From: an uncultured Granulosicoccus sp.
Lineage (GTDB): Bacteria > Pseudomonadota > Gammaproteobacteria > Granulosicoccales > Granulosicoccaceae
Assembly (NCBI GenBank): GCA_947492525.1
Contig: CANLNQ010000006.1
Coordinates: 62,001-126,000, forward strand
Length of the DNA: 64,000 nucleotides
Direction: 5' to 3'
In this document: positions 27,301 to 35,121 of the stretch, one piece after another
Layout of the letters: each line of letters starts with the position of its first letter
Numbering within the stretch: the first letter of the stretch is position 1
The notes under the pieces: generated by a model
The model's input: only the letters and a program-made list of their open reading frames with translations
Databases searched by the model: none
Told to the model about the DNA's origin: nothing
Program-made: the position numbers and the translations under genes

Positions 27301-27752
27301 CACGATTCCGGCTTCTGTTTCCACCTCTTGATTACGAGCCCATGGAGCCTTCATCGAGTCAGAAGCGCACTGACACGCCATCAATCGGAAATGGAAGGGT
27401 TCTGGTTGTGGATGATGAGCCCGCGTTGAGTGAGTATCTGAAGCATGCGCTGGAGTATCAGGGGCTGACGGTCGTGGCACTTACCGATAGCCGTGAAGCT
27501 TGTGCTCTTCTCGACGATCCCGGTCAGCAATTCGATCTACTCATAACCGACCAGACGATGCCTGGCATGCTGGGTACGGAGCTGGCACTGCATGCGAAAT
27601 CACGTCGCCGTGATCTGAAGGTGATTCTCTGTACTGGTCATAGTGAACAGGTCAATGCAGACAATGCATCAGAATACGGTATCGATGGCTTCCTCGAGAA
27701 ACCGGTCAGCATTCAGAATATCGTGCTTGCCATAGACAGCGTGAACAGTTAG
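24396..27752 (+). CDS. Hybrid sensor histidine kinase: CBS pair, GAF, three PAS, HisKA, HATPase, receiver
   Basis: Soluble multidomain kinase of 1118 residues. Two CBS-like motifs form the N-terminus (about 10-125: IIVREENVLGVLTPRDRL, LIVVDDLGRPLGLLDDL). A GAF domain follows (about 195-355), then three PAS domains (about 365-480, 485-600, 605-735). The transmitter has phosphoacceptor His757 in GGVAHEFNNMLAIILGYKDL, and an ATPase domain with LLVNARDAM and GKGTGLGLSMV (about 855-985). A C-terminal receiver (about 1003-1115) has VLVVDDEP and the phosphoacceptor Asp1052 in LLITDQTMPG. No membrane helix is visible, so it senses cytoplasmic or membrane-permeant signals. A CBS pair at the head of a kinase suggests nucleotide sensing. 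No separate response regulator lies beside it. No clear ribosome binding site precedes the ATG. Confidence 0.9.
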   Translation: MTRTIVTLKDLHYQQVALFPHDTPWELAERRLNADCLDKAIIVREENVLGVLTPRDRLRAVQQKKAPTSPVEALLTRTPVALDHNLSISDACSRAGQGGDGDLIVVDDLGRPLGLLDDLQLLQQTRSPNDDPETTMERLTSSPHAVEVLPRHADVVSTKDSILSTIGNRWRAADLVGDVSDQSDIDTQFRTRKRQADLLSRFATTLINLPADSSDAAVNHALMQMGELAQVDRAYIFRYDFEANTGTNTHEWCAAGIKPQIGNLQQIPLTHFTDWVEAHRREESLIVKDTEALPAGALKDLLSPQFIKSLVSLPIIGRDGCIGFLGFDSVRSRREYGPEELDILALFARTLANYQERVNAEQKLANSEANFHAFFDQTQDLLFVLSHDGDIVQFNAQVERRLGFDPDELYGKSILLLHAPECREDVAWTIKAMAESSLDHHAIPMQTRTGQRVPVETQVVAGQWNAIPALFMVCRDVSDISASEEKFSKAFHLSPMPMFIADLQREIFLELNEAFGQVTGHDSQATVGREIASLGLFEDPEQWGVITHSLQQLGQVENIETPMRTRHGDSVSGLFNAAVLELQGRQVMISQVLDITARKVAEEALDNERIQLRSLINSQPNLVWLKDPDGIYLMCNAMFESLFGMPESEILGKTDQDFVNKDLAAFFREHDQKAMRAGKTCVNEEHLTFSATGYKGIFETTKTPIFNANDKLIGVLGVARDITDARHAEENRRRIERELHQAQKMEALGQLSGGVAHEFNNMLAIILGYKDLLQDRLGPEADPSLHAWLDHIDVAGVRAKELVLQLLSFSRPSETQTRRMSLEAGVRNAIVLSQSSLPSSIEIDYRSASFLPDVQLDAGELQQVLTNLLVNARDAMNGQGRIEVSLQLTRLSRCECQVCHSLVEGEWVELCISDNGSGIERDLLSRIFEPFYTTKSVGKGTGLGLSMVSSAVEHNGGHILLETGAGQGTRFRLLFPPLDYEPMEPSSSQKRTDTPSIGNGRVLVVDDEPALSEYLKHALEYQGLTVVALTDSREACALLDDPGQQFDLLITDQTMPGMLGTELALHAKSRRRDLKVILCTGHSEQVNADNASEYGIDGFLEKPVSIQNIVLAIDSVNS

Positions 27753-27792
27753 GCAACATCCGAATCCGTCAAGCGTCTTTCCTGAACCCACC

Positions 27793-28731
27793 ATGCCAAC
27801 GCCACTGCCATTACAGGAACTCCCGCCACTGAGTTCCCTCAAGGGGTTCGAGGCCGCCGCGCGGCTCCTCAGTCTGCGTGCGGCCGCGCAAGAGCTCAAC
27901 TTGACACACCCGGCCATTGTCAATCAGATACAGCGGCTGGAGGAGAATCTCCAGGTGAAGCTCTTTGCCCGAGAAGGTCGGTATGTGACACTGACCCCGG
28001 CGGGCGAGCGCTTCTATCCAGTGGTGAGAGAGGCCTTGGCGGGTCTGGCGCAAGGAGCGAAAGCATTGCGGCAAATGCAAAACACTCCTCCTCTGACCGT
28101 CCAGGTGTATGTAACTACCTCCATTCGCTGGTTGGCACCGAGGCTTGCGGATTTCAAGAAAGCTCATCCGGAAATCGAACTCAGATTGATGACTTGCAGT
28201 TCCGATTGGGAGTTCGACGAGGCGAATGCCGATGTCGGCATCATTTTCCGGGATACCCCGTTGGCAGAACATCTCTACTGGCTGCCATTGTTCGAGTCCA
28301 GATTGATACCGGTGTGCAGCCCACAGTTGCTGGGTGCGAATGCAGGTGCATCGATTCAGCTGGAGGACGTACTCAATTCCTTGCCGCTGATTGGTGTGTA
28401 CACCGAAGCCTGGAGTTGGGACAGCTATTTCGAGTCTATGGGGCTGGGCTCCTGTCACAGCCAGAATCGCGTTGTGGTAGACACCCTGGCTGTGGCACTG
28501 GAGATGGCAGTTCGCGGTGAGGGCGTTGCGCTGGTCAATGGTCCCTTTGCCGATGAGGATCTGTCCTCAGGGCGGCTGATCAATCCAACCGGGCAGGTGA
28601 CAGGCGGTCAGGGGGAATGGGGAGCGGTCTGTCATCGTGAACTGGCGCAGGACTTGCGGGTTGCCACACTGCTGGAATGGTTGGAGGTGCAAAGTCGGAC
28701 GAGTGCGTTGAATGATCCAGAGAAGCTCTGA
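27793..28731 (+). CDS. LysR family transcriptional regulator (GcvA-like)
   Basis: Regulator of 312 residues. The helix-turn-helix reads SSLKGFEAAARLLSLRAAAQ, then ELNLTHPAIVNQIQRLEENL. The effector domain contains TTSIRWLAPRLADFKKAHPE and ANADVGIIFRD, which are typical of the GcvA branch. It starts 40 bases after the hybrid kinase stop codon, so the two may be co-transcribed. Its target is not obvious. The small monooxygenase-fold gene at 28938 lies next on the same strand and is one candidate. Confidence 0.9.
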   Translation: MPTPLPLQELPPLSSLKGFEAAARLLSLRAAAQELNLTHPAIVNQIQRLEENLQVKLFAREGRYVTLTPAGERFYPVVREALAGLAQGAKALRQMQNTPPLTVQVYVTTSIRWLAPRLADFKKAHPEIELRLMTCSSDWEFDEANADVGIIFRDTPLAEHLYWLPLFESRLIPVCSPQLLGANAGASIQLEDVLNSLPLIGVYTEAWSWDSYFESMGLGSCHSQNRVVVDTLAVALEMAVRGEGVALVNGPFADEDLSSGRLINPTGQVTGGQGEWGAVCHRELAQDLRVATLLEWLEVQSRTSALNDPEKL

Positions 28732-28937
28732 CGCCGGTTTTCACGCGCAGCGCTGTTCAGCGATGTCAGGGCGCTGATGTGGATCTCGCCGGCTGCCTGT
28801 CGGCAAGGTTGAGGGCATCGCCAGTCGGAAGCTATCGTATTCAACTGCCTGATTGCGAATTGGGTTTATTGTGTCACCGCGTTGTATTTGCATCTGCCAA
28901 TATGAGGCAGACTATCTCCATCATGCGAGGATCACCG

Positions 28938-29234
28938 ATGTCGATTACACGGGTATTCAGGGTTGAAGTTCATGGCGAACTGAAATCCGAGTTTGAACCG
29001 AAATTCAACAGCGTGTCTCGTGACATGGTGGAGAAGGCAGCCGGTTGCATTCGCCAGCGTGTATTGAAGCCGACCCGATGGACGCCGAATGAATACGCCA
29101 TGATTTCTGAATGGGAAACCGAGGCAGACCTCATGGCCTTCGTGGGAGAGGACTGGAACCAGTCAGTGATTCCGCCGGATATGGCCAGGTATGCAAAGAG
29201 TCACTGTGTCTCGCATTTCCAGAGCTGGGAGTAG
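28938..29234 (+). CDS. Antibiotic biosynthesis monooxygenase (ABM)-fold protein
   Basis: Small protein of 98 residues. Its layout fits the dimeric alpha/beta ABM fold: a first strand ITRVFRVEVHG, a long helix DMVEKAAGCIRQRVLKPT, a strand EYAMISEWETEADLMAF and a C-terminal His/Trp-rich end (YAKSHCVSHFQSWE). The fold serves as quinol or heme-degrading oxygenases, and also as non-catalytic proteins, so no reaction is assigned. The ATG at 28938 is chosen because GAGG lies about eight bases upstream. The frame is open further upstream but non-protein-like. It follows the LysR gene with a gap of about 200 bases. Confidence 0.65.
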   Translation: MSITRVFRVEVHGELKSEFEPKFNSVSRDMVEKAAGCIRQRVLKPTRWTPNEYAMISEWETEADLMAFVGEDWNQSVIPPDMARYAKSHCVSHFQSWE

Positions 29235-29366
29235 GGATACAAGGCTGTGTGCCGCCAGCCGAGTCAGCTTGATGCTATCGGCACATCAGCCGGTATCAGC
29301 TTACCGCCATGTCTGGAGTTTCCCATCAGATGTCCGAGTGGGCACGGCGCCACACGTCATTGATGA

Positions 29367-30596
29367 TCAGGCCTTGCTGAGAACGTCCTTGTGAGACGAT
29401 GAGTGGCGGTTCCTCAGCACATGGTGCAACAGGGCGAGACAGGCCAGAGCGAGACCGAAGCTTGCGACGCCGTGCCAGCCAGCCAGGCTCATGATCTTGA
29501 CGCCGATTGCCGATCCCGATGCGGCTGCCAGATAATAGCCAAGCATGTACACGGCATTCATACGGCTCTGGGCTGCCGGGTCTATCGAGAACACTCGAAC
29601 CTGATTGGGAATCTGTGCCCCGAACACACCCAGGTCCAGCAGCACGATGCCGGCTATCAGGCCGGCCAGACTATCGCCAGCCAGAAACAGCACGACGAAT
29701 GCCGAGGCGACGACGCACAGCGACCCACTGATGATTCGGCTGGCACCCAGCTTGTCCACAAGTCGACCCGCCAGCTTTGCCCCGAAGATGCCTGCAAGTC
29801 CCACCAGCCCGAACAGTCCAGCCTGCTGTACTGTGTAGTTCAGTGGTTCACCCGTGACGTGGATGGCGAGGGTCGCCCAGACTGCGTTGAAGGCTGCAAA
29901 CCACAAGGCACCAGTCATTGCGGATTCACGCAGCAAGCGGTGTTTGCGCAGCAGTGTGAACATGGAAGCGATCAAGTCAGGGTAGGGCAATGTACTGGGG
30001 GGCTTGTTGGTCGGCAGTTTTGCTCTCAATGCAAGCCCGAACAACGCGGCCAGAAGGGCTGCAAACAGAAAAACCGATCGCCAGCCGAAGTATTCGGCAA
30101 TCGAGCCACTGACAGTGCGTGACAGCAGGATGCCGACAGTCAGCCCGGTCATCAGTGTACCCATGATCTTGCCGCGTTCCTGGGCTGAGGACAAGGAGGC
30201 AGCGAGCGGAATGAGTTGTTGCGTGATATTAGCCCCCAGCCCGATGGCAAACGAGGCGGCCAGCAGGATGCCGAAGCCTGGTGCTGCCCATACTGCCAGC
30301 AGGGACACTGTCAGTAGCAGAGACAGATAGCCGATGAGGTCTCTGCGGGGCACGCTATCCCCCAGTGGCGAAATCAACAGAATGGCGACGGCATAGCCAA
30401 TCTGCGAGGCAGAAGGGATCAGGCCCATTGCGCCCTCACCGAGTCCGAAGCTGGCTCCCATGGACGGCAGTAGCGGCTGGTTGTAGTAAAGATTGGCTGC
30501 AGTCGAGGCAACCGCCGCTGCCATCAGAAAGGTCAGGGAGGTCGAGAGGCCTGGCGCCGATTTGAACCTGTGGATGTGCTCTGCGCTTGATTTCAT
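29367..30596 (-). CDS. MFS transporter (YgaY/YnfM-like)
   Basis: Twelve-helix inner-membrane transporter of 409 residues. The sequence ASTAANLYYNQPLLPSMGAS at helix 1 is the hallmark of a proteobacterial DHA1 subgroup (YgaY-like) of presumed exporters. Motif A appears as SPLGDSVPRRDLIGY after helix 2, and a second copy as LAGRLVDKLGASRII in the C-terminal half. It diverges from a LysR gene with 124 bases between them and is likely controlled by it. The substrate is unknown. Confidence 0.9.
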   Translation of the reverse strand: MKSSAEHIHRFKSAPGLSTSLTFLMAAAVASTAANLYYNQPLLPSMGASFGLGEGAMGLIPSASQIGYAVAILLISPLGDSVPRRDLIGYLSLLLTVSLLAVWAAPGFGILLAASFAIGLGANITQQLIPLAASLSSAQERGKIMGTLMTGLTVGILLSRTVSGSIAEYFGWRSVFLFAALLAALFGLALRAKLPTNKPPSTLPYPDLIASMFTLLRKHRLLRESAMTGALWFAAFNAVWATLAIHVTGEPLNYTVQQAGLFGLVGLAGIFGAKLAGRLVDKLGASRIISGSLCVVASAFVVLFLAGDSLAGLIAGIVLLDLGVFGAQIPNQVRVFSIDPAAQSRMNAVYMLGYYLAAASGSAIGVKIMSLAGWHGVASFGLALACLALLHHVLRNRHSSSHKDVLSKA

Positions 30597-30694
30597 GCCC
30601 GTATTCTGTTGAGAGTCTGTTATTCAGCGAGATCGTTTGCGTGACTATAGGGGCGAGCCATACATAAGGGAAATGTTGATTGGTGATGTGATTG

Positions 30695-30709
30695 ATAGCG
30701 AAAATGTAT
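30695..30709. promoter_or_regulatory. Candidate LysR box (T-N11-A)
   Basis: ATA-N9-TAT symmetry matching the T-N11-A LysR consensus lies immediately upstream of the LysR gene, in the region shared with the divergent MFS gene. The motif is short and could be chance. Confidence 0.3.
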
Positions 30710-30720
30710 AAAATGCTCTG

Positions 30721-31632
30721 ATGGAAATTCGCCTGCTCAAGACCTTTGTCACCGTGGCCCGACTTCAAGGCTTTACCGCCGCCGCGAAGGCCCTCAATAC
30801 GGTGCAGCCAGCCGTCAGTCGACAGATCGCTGACCTGGAAGAGGAACTGGGAGTCAGTCTGTTTCGGCGTAGTACCCGACAGGTGAGCATTACTGCCGCG
30901 GGCGAGCTGCTGTTGCGAGAGGCCGAGCAGATTCTGGCCCATGAGCGACGTGCCCGGGAAATGGTTCAAAGAGCGCATCAAGGCCAGCTTGGGCAGTTGC
31001 GGATAGGCTTCCTGGGGTCCGCCTGCCAGTCCTTCTTGCCACGGCTCATTCAGCTTTATGTAGCCCGCTATCCGGATGTGCAGCTTGAATTGGCCGAGAT
31101 GCCCGCTGCCGAGCAGTTCAATGCCTTGATGGATGGTCGACTGGATATCTCCTTGTCGCGCGCGCTGCCACCATCAGCACCCGGTCACCTGCAGAGTGTG
31201 GATGTCTACTCGGATTCGCTCATGGTCTACGTACCCGCTTCTCACACGCTGGCATCGCGCGACAGCGTATCGCTCACGGATCTGGCTGCTTCGCCGTTTG
31301 TCTTGTATCACCGTGCAGGTTCGATGGTCTTGTTCGATCGAATCATCAGCGCCTGTCATACCGCCGGCGTGTCTCCAGCGATCGTGCAACAGGCGAATAC
31401 CATGCAAGCCGTTTTGACCAGTGTCGCGTCCAATCTGGGCATTGGTATAGCGCCGGGCTGCGTTCGCAAGCTGGATATGCAAGGTTGTTGCAGCTTGAGC
31501 CTTGAAGAGGAGGTGCCGCCGATACCCTTCTGTCTGCACCATTCTCTCAGTGCCGCTGAAGCAAGCACGGAGGCTTTCGTGCAGTTGGTGAAAGATGAGA
31601 GCCCGGCAATTCGCCGAGAGATGCAACCCTGA
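30721..31632 (+). CDS. LysR family transcriptional regulator (BenM/CatR-like)
   Basis: Regulator of 303 residues. The N-terminus MEIRLLKTFVTVARLQGFTA, then AAKALNTVQPAVSRQIADLE, is a canonical LysR helix-turn-helix. The effector domain has LRIGFLGSACQSFLPRLIQL and FVLYHRAGSMVLFDRIISAC, in the style of the BenM/CatR/CbnR branch that responds to aromatic ring-cleavage products. No aromatic pathway genes are in the window, so the effector is unknown. It diverges from the MFS exporter gene at 30596, its likely target, and converges with the BCCT gene. Confidence 0.92.
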   Translation: MEIRLLKTFVTVARLQGFTAAAKALNTVQPAVSRQIADLEEELGVSLFRRSTRQVSITAAGELLLREAEQILAHERRAREMVQRAHQGQLGQLRIGFLGSACQSFLPRLIQLYVARYPDVQLELAEMPAAEQFNALMDGRLDISLSRALPPSAPGHLQSVDVYSDSLMVYVPASHTLASRDSVSLTDLAASPFVLYHRAGSMVLFDRIISACHTAGVSPAIVQQANTMQAVLTSVASNLGIGIAPGCVRKLDMQGCCSLSLEEEVPPIPFCLHHSLSAAEASTEAFVQLVKDESPAIRREMQP

Positions 31633-31649
31633 TCAGGGCTTGAACAGGA

Positions 31650-31672
31650 AGGCCACCCTCATCGGATGGCCT
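31650..31672. terminator. Short hairpin between convergent genes
   Basis: An AGGCCA/TGGCCT 6-base stem with an 11-base loop lies between the converging LysR (ends 31632) and BCCT (ends 31681) genes. It is the only terminator candidate in a 48-base gap. Confidence 0.45.
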
Positions 31673-31680
31673 GTGAATCG

Positions 31681-33288
31681 TCACATCTTGGCGTATTCCG
31701 ATTGCAGTGCCCGCCAGAGGCAATAACACATCAGCAGTACCACAAGAGTGAAGGGGATGCCGGTTGACACAGCAGCTCCCTGCAGTGCACTGAGTCCGCC
31801 ACCGAGCAACAACGCAATGGCCACCAGGCCTTCCAGTGTGCACCAGAAAACACGTTGAACGACAGGCGCATCCATCTTGCCGCCGGCAGTGATTGTGTCG
31901 ATGACCAGACTGCCACTGTCCGAGGAGGTGACAAAGAAGATGATGATCAACACCAGCGAAATCGGAGCCACGATGCTGTAGAGAGGGAGTTCCTTGAGAA
32001 AGCCGAACAAGGCTCCTTCGGGAGCATAGGAATCGATGACCGTCGCGCGCACACCTTCAGCGGCACCGGCGTTGAGCATGTCGATGGCTGCACCGCCAAA
32101 GGTCGACATCCACAGGGCACAGACGGCGGTGGGTGCCAGCAAGGCACAGATGACGAACTCGCGTACTGTTCTACCGCGTGAAATGCGCGCGATGAACATG
32201 CCCACGAACGGAGACCAGGCAATCCACCAGGCCCAGTAGAAGGTTGTCCAGCCATGGAAATAGCTGGTGTCCTCTCGCCCGAAGGGGTTGGACAGGGCCG
32301 GCAAGAGCTTGACGTAATCCACCATGACACTGGCATACCGGGTGATGGCCGTGCCGATACCGGTCATCAGAATGACAAAGACAAACAAACCCACGGCCAT
32401 GACCATATTGATTTCGCTGAGGCGCTTGACACCCGCATCCATGCCAAGCAGCACGGAACCCAGGGCGATCAGCGTGATTCCGATGATCAGTACGACGATG
32501 ACTGTTGACGTCGGTTCGATGCCGAATACTTCGTACAGGCCGGAGGCAACCTGCTGGGCACCGAGCCCCAGCGAAGTCGTCAGACCGAACAATGTCGAGA
32601 AGACGGCGAGGATATCGATGGTGTGCCCCCACCAGCCCCAGATGCGTTCACCAAGTATGGGGTAGAAGGCTGAACGCAGCGTCAGCGGCAGATCGAGGTT
32701 GTAGCAGAATATGGCCAGACTCAAGCCAACCGCGGCATAGATGGCCCAGCCTTCCAGCCCCCAGTGATGGATGGTGCCCACCACACCGATATATTCATTA
32801 CCGGGCAGGCTTTCGTCTATTCCAAGCGGGTTGGCGGCACCGCCTTCAGCGAAGTTGTAATAGACAGGCTCCATCACGCCGAAGAAAAGCAGACCGATGC
32901 CGATACCAGCCGCAAACATCATGGCAATCCAGCCGGGGTAGGAGTAATCCGGTCTGGCATCCTTGCCGCCGATCCTGACCTTGCCAAGAGGCAGAACGAT
33001 CAGTACCAGACAGAACAATGTAATGGCATCGACCGAGAGCACGAGAAACCAGTCGAAGGTATTGGTAAGCCAGGGGCGTAGCCAGCCGAAGAATTCGGCG
33101 CTCGCTTCCTGATTGGCCAGAGAGATCAGCACAAAGGCGCAGATCAGGATGCTCGAAATGACGAAAACCGGGTTGTGCATCTCGAGCCCGAAAGGCCGGA
33201 TATTGTCTTGCCCCAATTCGTATTCGGTTTCAAAATCGAATATGCGAGGGTCCGGGTCCAGGCTTTTCTTCTTTTCCGTCACAGGCAT
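31681..33288 (-). CDS. BCCT family transporter
   Basis: Inner-membrane importer of 535 residues with twelve helices, of the betaine/choline/carnitine family that takes up quaternary amines, often for osmoprotection. Family marks are visible: helix 3 AGIGIGLLFFGVMEPVYYNF, the substrate/Na-site region around GTIHHWGLEGWAIYA, and the Trp-rich signature FYWAWWIAWSPFVGMFIARI followed by SRGRTVREF. The N-terminal tail of about 35 residues is charged, as in osmosensing members. The C-terminal tail is very short, so activation like that of BetP (long C-terminus) is unlikely. Choline, betaine, carnitine or a related amine are all possible substrates. Confidence 0.93.
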   Translation of the reverse strand: MPVTEKKKSLDPDPRIFDFETEYELGQDNIRPFGLEMHNPVFVISSILICAFVLISLANQEASAEFFGWLRPWLTNTFDWFLVLSVDAITLFCLVLIVLPLGKVRIGGKDARPDYSYPGWIAMMFAAGIGIGLLFFGVMEPVYYNFAEGGAANPLGIDESLPGNEYIGVVGTIHHWGLEGWAIYAAVGLSLAIFCYNLDLPLTLRSAFYPILGERIWGWWGHTIDILAVFSTLFGLTTSLGLGAQQVASGLYEVFGIEPTSTVIVVLIIGITLIALGSVLLGMDAGVKRLSEINMVMAVGLFVFVILMTGIGTAITRYASVMVDYVKLLPALSNPFGREDTSYFHGWTTFYWAWWIAWSPFVGMFIARISRGRTVREFVICALLAPTAVCALWMSTFGGAAIDMLNAGAAEGVRATVIDSYAPEGALFGFLKELPLYSIVAPISLVLIIIFFVTSSDSGSLVIDTITAGGKMDAPVVQRVFWCTLEGLVAIALLLGGGLSALQGAAVSTGIPFTLVVLLMCYCLWRALQSEYAKM

Positions 33289-33490
33289 CTCCAGCTGTAG
33301 AGGATTGAGGTTCAGCAGTGGGTCATTCTGGTTGACTAGACAAAGGTGTTTCGGATGTGTCGCCGATCAGAATATACCAGTGGAGAAAAATATGACAGGC
33401 GTGTTTGTTTCACGGCCGATTCGATGTCTGTGCCTGTGCGGAGCCGGGTGTGTATCGGCGGCGACCAGCTCCGCGCAGGAAGGTGCTTTT

Positions 33491-34264
33491 CTAGACCAGT
33501 TCGACCACACCACCGACAGGGATCTCTCCGCCGCGCGTAACTTGCGCATAGACCCCCATATCCATGTGTCCATAATGTTCGCGCAGCAGCCTGGGTGTCT
33601 TCATGTCACGCTCACCGGTTTCCAGGTTGACCTCGGTTGCCGGGCAACGTCTGGTACGCCTGACGACTTTCAGCTGCACGGAACCCATGGTGATTTCACG
33701 ACCGACCATGTCGAGTTCTGCGAAGGGTGGCAAGCCTGATATCTGGATATTGCCTCGAAATCGTCGGGGATCGACCTCCTGGCCGATGGCCTTGGCGAAG
33801 GCTTCCACGCTGTCCTGATTGATGATGGATACGGCATTCATCATTTCGACCGAGTCGACCGATACGTCCGTGAAGCGATGAGGTGAGGCTTCATGCAACT
33901 GTGGGATATCCTCATCAGCCAGCGAGAGGTAGTGCTTGAGAAACCGGCTGGCTGCCTCCTTGCCGTCCGTCGTGCTGATGTCGAAACTGTCGCTTCGTTC
34001 AGGGGCTGAAAGCGTGAGCATGCCCGTATCCTCGTCATACTCGCTACCGAGTAGAGCCAGGCTGGCATCCCGGGCCAGCATGTAGAACCTGGCCTTGGGC
34101 AAGGGTTTTGGCGCCGCGGGGTCAAAGCCGCTGTTCGGACGCGCAAAGCCGAACCTGCGGTCGCCGGGAAAACCCTGGCCGGCTTCGAGTGTCACGCTAT
34201 CGAGCAGCTGGCCACTCAGGCCCTTGATCGGAAATCGGGTTAACGCTTCAATCTTGATTGTCAT
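33491..34264 (-). CDS. MOSC domain-containing protein
   Basis: Cytoplasmic protein of 257 residues. The N-terminal beta-barrel (MOSC_N, KIEALTRFPIKGLSGQLLDS) and C-terminal MOSC domain (RFRGNIQISGLPPFAELDMV, then the conserved Cys in RRTRRCPATEVNLETGERD) match the YcbX/mARC-like group. Members bind molybdenum cofactor and reduce N-hydroxylated compounds. The Cys that would coordinate Mo is present. The ATG at 34264 gives the standard start. The frame is open to 34336, but that part is not family-like. No ferredoxin domain is attached, so an external electron donor would be needed. Confidence 0.9.
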   Translation of the reverse strand: MTIKIEALTRFPIKGLSGQLLDSVTLEAGQGFPGDRRFGFARPNSGFDPAAPKPLPKARFYMLARDASLALLGSEYDEDTGMLTLSAPERSDSFDISTTDGKEAASRFLKHYLSLADEDIPQLHEASPHRFTDVSVDSVEMMNAVSIINQDSVEAFAKAIGQEVDPRRFRGNIQISGLPPFAELDMVGREITMGSVQLKVVRRTRRCPATEVNLETGERDMKTPRLLREHYGHMDMGVYAQVTRGGEIPVGGVVELV

Positions 34265-34498
34265 GCCAGATCTGTCTTTGTCATTGCTCTGAACGAGAGT
34301 CTCGGGTCCGTGAGTGACTCGATCAGAAAAGGCCACGCGCTTGTCTATCCATCACCGTGGTGCTCGGAGCATATCAGTCCAATGAGCCTGGCTGGCTCTA
34401 TGCCAATGACAGAGACAGTGACTCGGCGCTGTCCTTGCCTCCTGATACGGCAATGCTGAAGACCACGAAAGCAAAGCGTCCTTCAAGAGGATAGCGAA

Positions 34499-35104
34499 TC
34501 AATCGAGTTTCTCGTCCACCAGCGACGGCGAAAGCATGCGCTTCAGCACGATGTCACGGCGAATGAAGTGATGGTACAACGCGGCGCCTGCGTGAGCGGC
34601 AATGATCACCCAGACGATATAGGCACCGCCTTTTTTGTGAATGAAATCCATCGGCGCTTCGAATTGCTCCCAGGTCAGCCCCAGCCAGCCTTCCACAACC
34701 GTCGTGAATATCGACGTGTCGGCGAATCTTGGAATCTCGATGGTGAAAAACAGCTGCGATGGCCCACCAGTGCCCAGATAGCCGGATAATGGCATGATGA
34801 TCATGATGGCGTACAGCAGCAGGTGTATGCCGTGAGCAGCCAGATGCTCGAATCGACTGCCGGGAACATCAGCGGGTTGACGGTTCATCCACTTCCACAC
34901 GATGCGTAGCAGGACGAACACGAAAACGGAGACACCGATGGCCGTGTGGTAGGAGATCAGTTGCCGGGCTGTATCGCTCCGAGCTTCCACGAACCATTCA
35001 CTGTAATAAACCAGTGCGTAGTTGGTGAGGAATGCCGCAGCCACGATCCAGTGGAAGGCGATGGCAATGACACCGTATCGATATTCTGTGTTCTTGAAAG
35101 GCAT
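34499..35104 (-). CDS. Cytochrome b561 family protein
   Basis: Inner-membrane di-heme b cytochrome of 201 residues with four helices. Candidate heme ligands are in IAFHWIVAAAF (helix 1), ISYHTAIGVSVFVFV (helix 2), AAHGIHLLLYAIMI (helix 3) and IIAAHAGAALYHHFIRRD (helix 4). The family shuttles electrons between quinol and acceptors such as superoxide in the membrane. I start at the ATG at 35104 because MPFKNTEYRYG is the usual b561 N-terminus. An ATG at 35134 adds ten residues and would overlap the DUF1566 gene upstream. It lies 17 bases after that gene and may be transcribed with it. Confidence 0.88.
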   Translation of the reverse strand: MPFKNTEYRYGVIAIAFHWIVAAAFLTNYALVYYSEWFVEARSDTARQLISYHTAIGVSVFVFVLLRIVWKWMNRQPADVPGSRFEHLAAHGIHLLLYAIMIIMPLSGYLGTGGPSQLFFTIEIPRFADTSIFTTVVEGWLGLTWEQFEAPMDFIHKKGGAYIVWVIIAAHAGAALYHHFIRRDIVLKRMLSPSLVDEKLD

Positions 35105-35121
35105 GGTCTGGTTCACTTGTT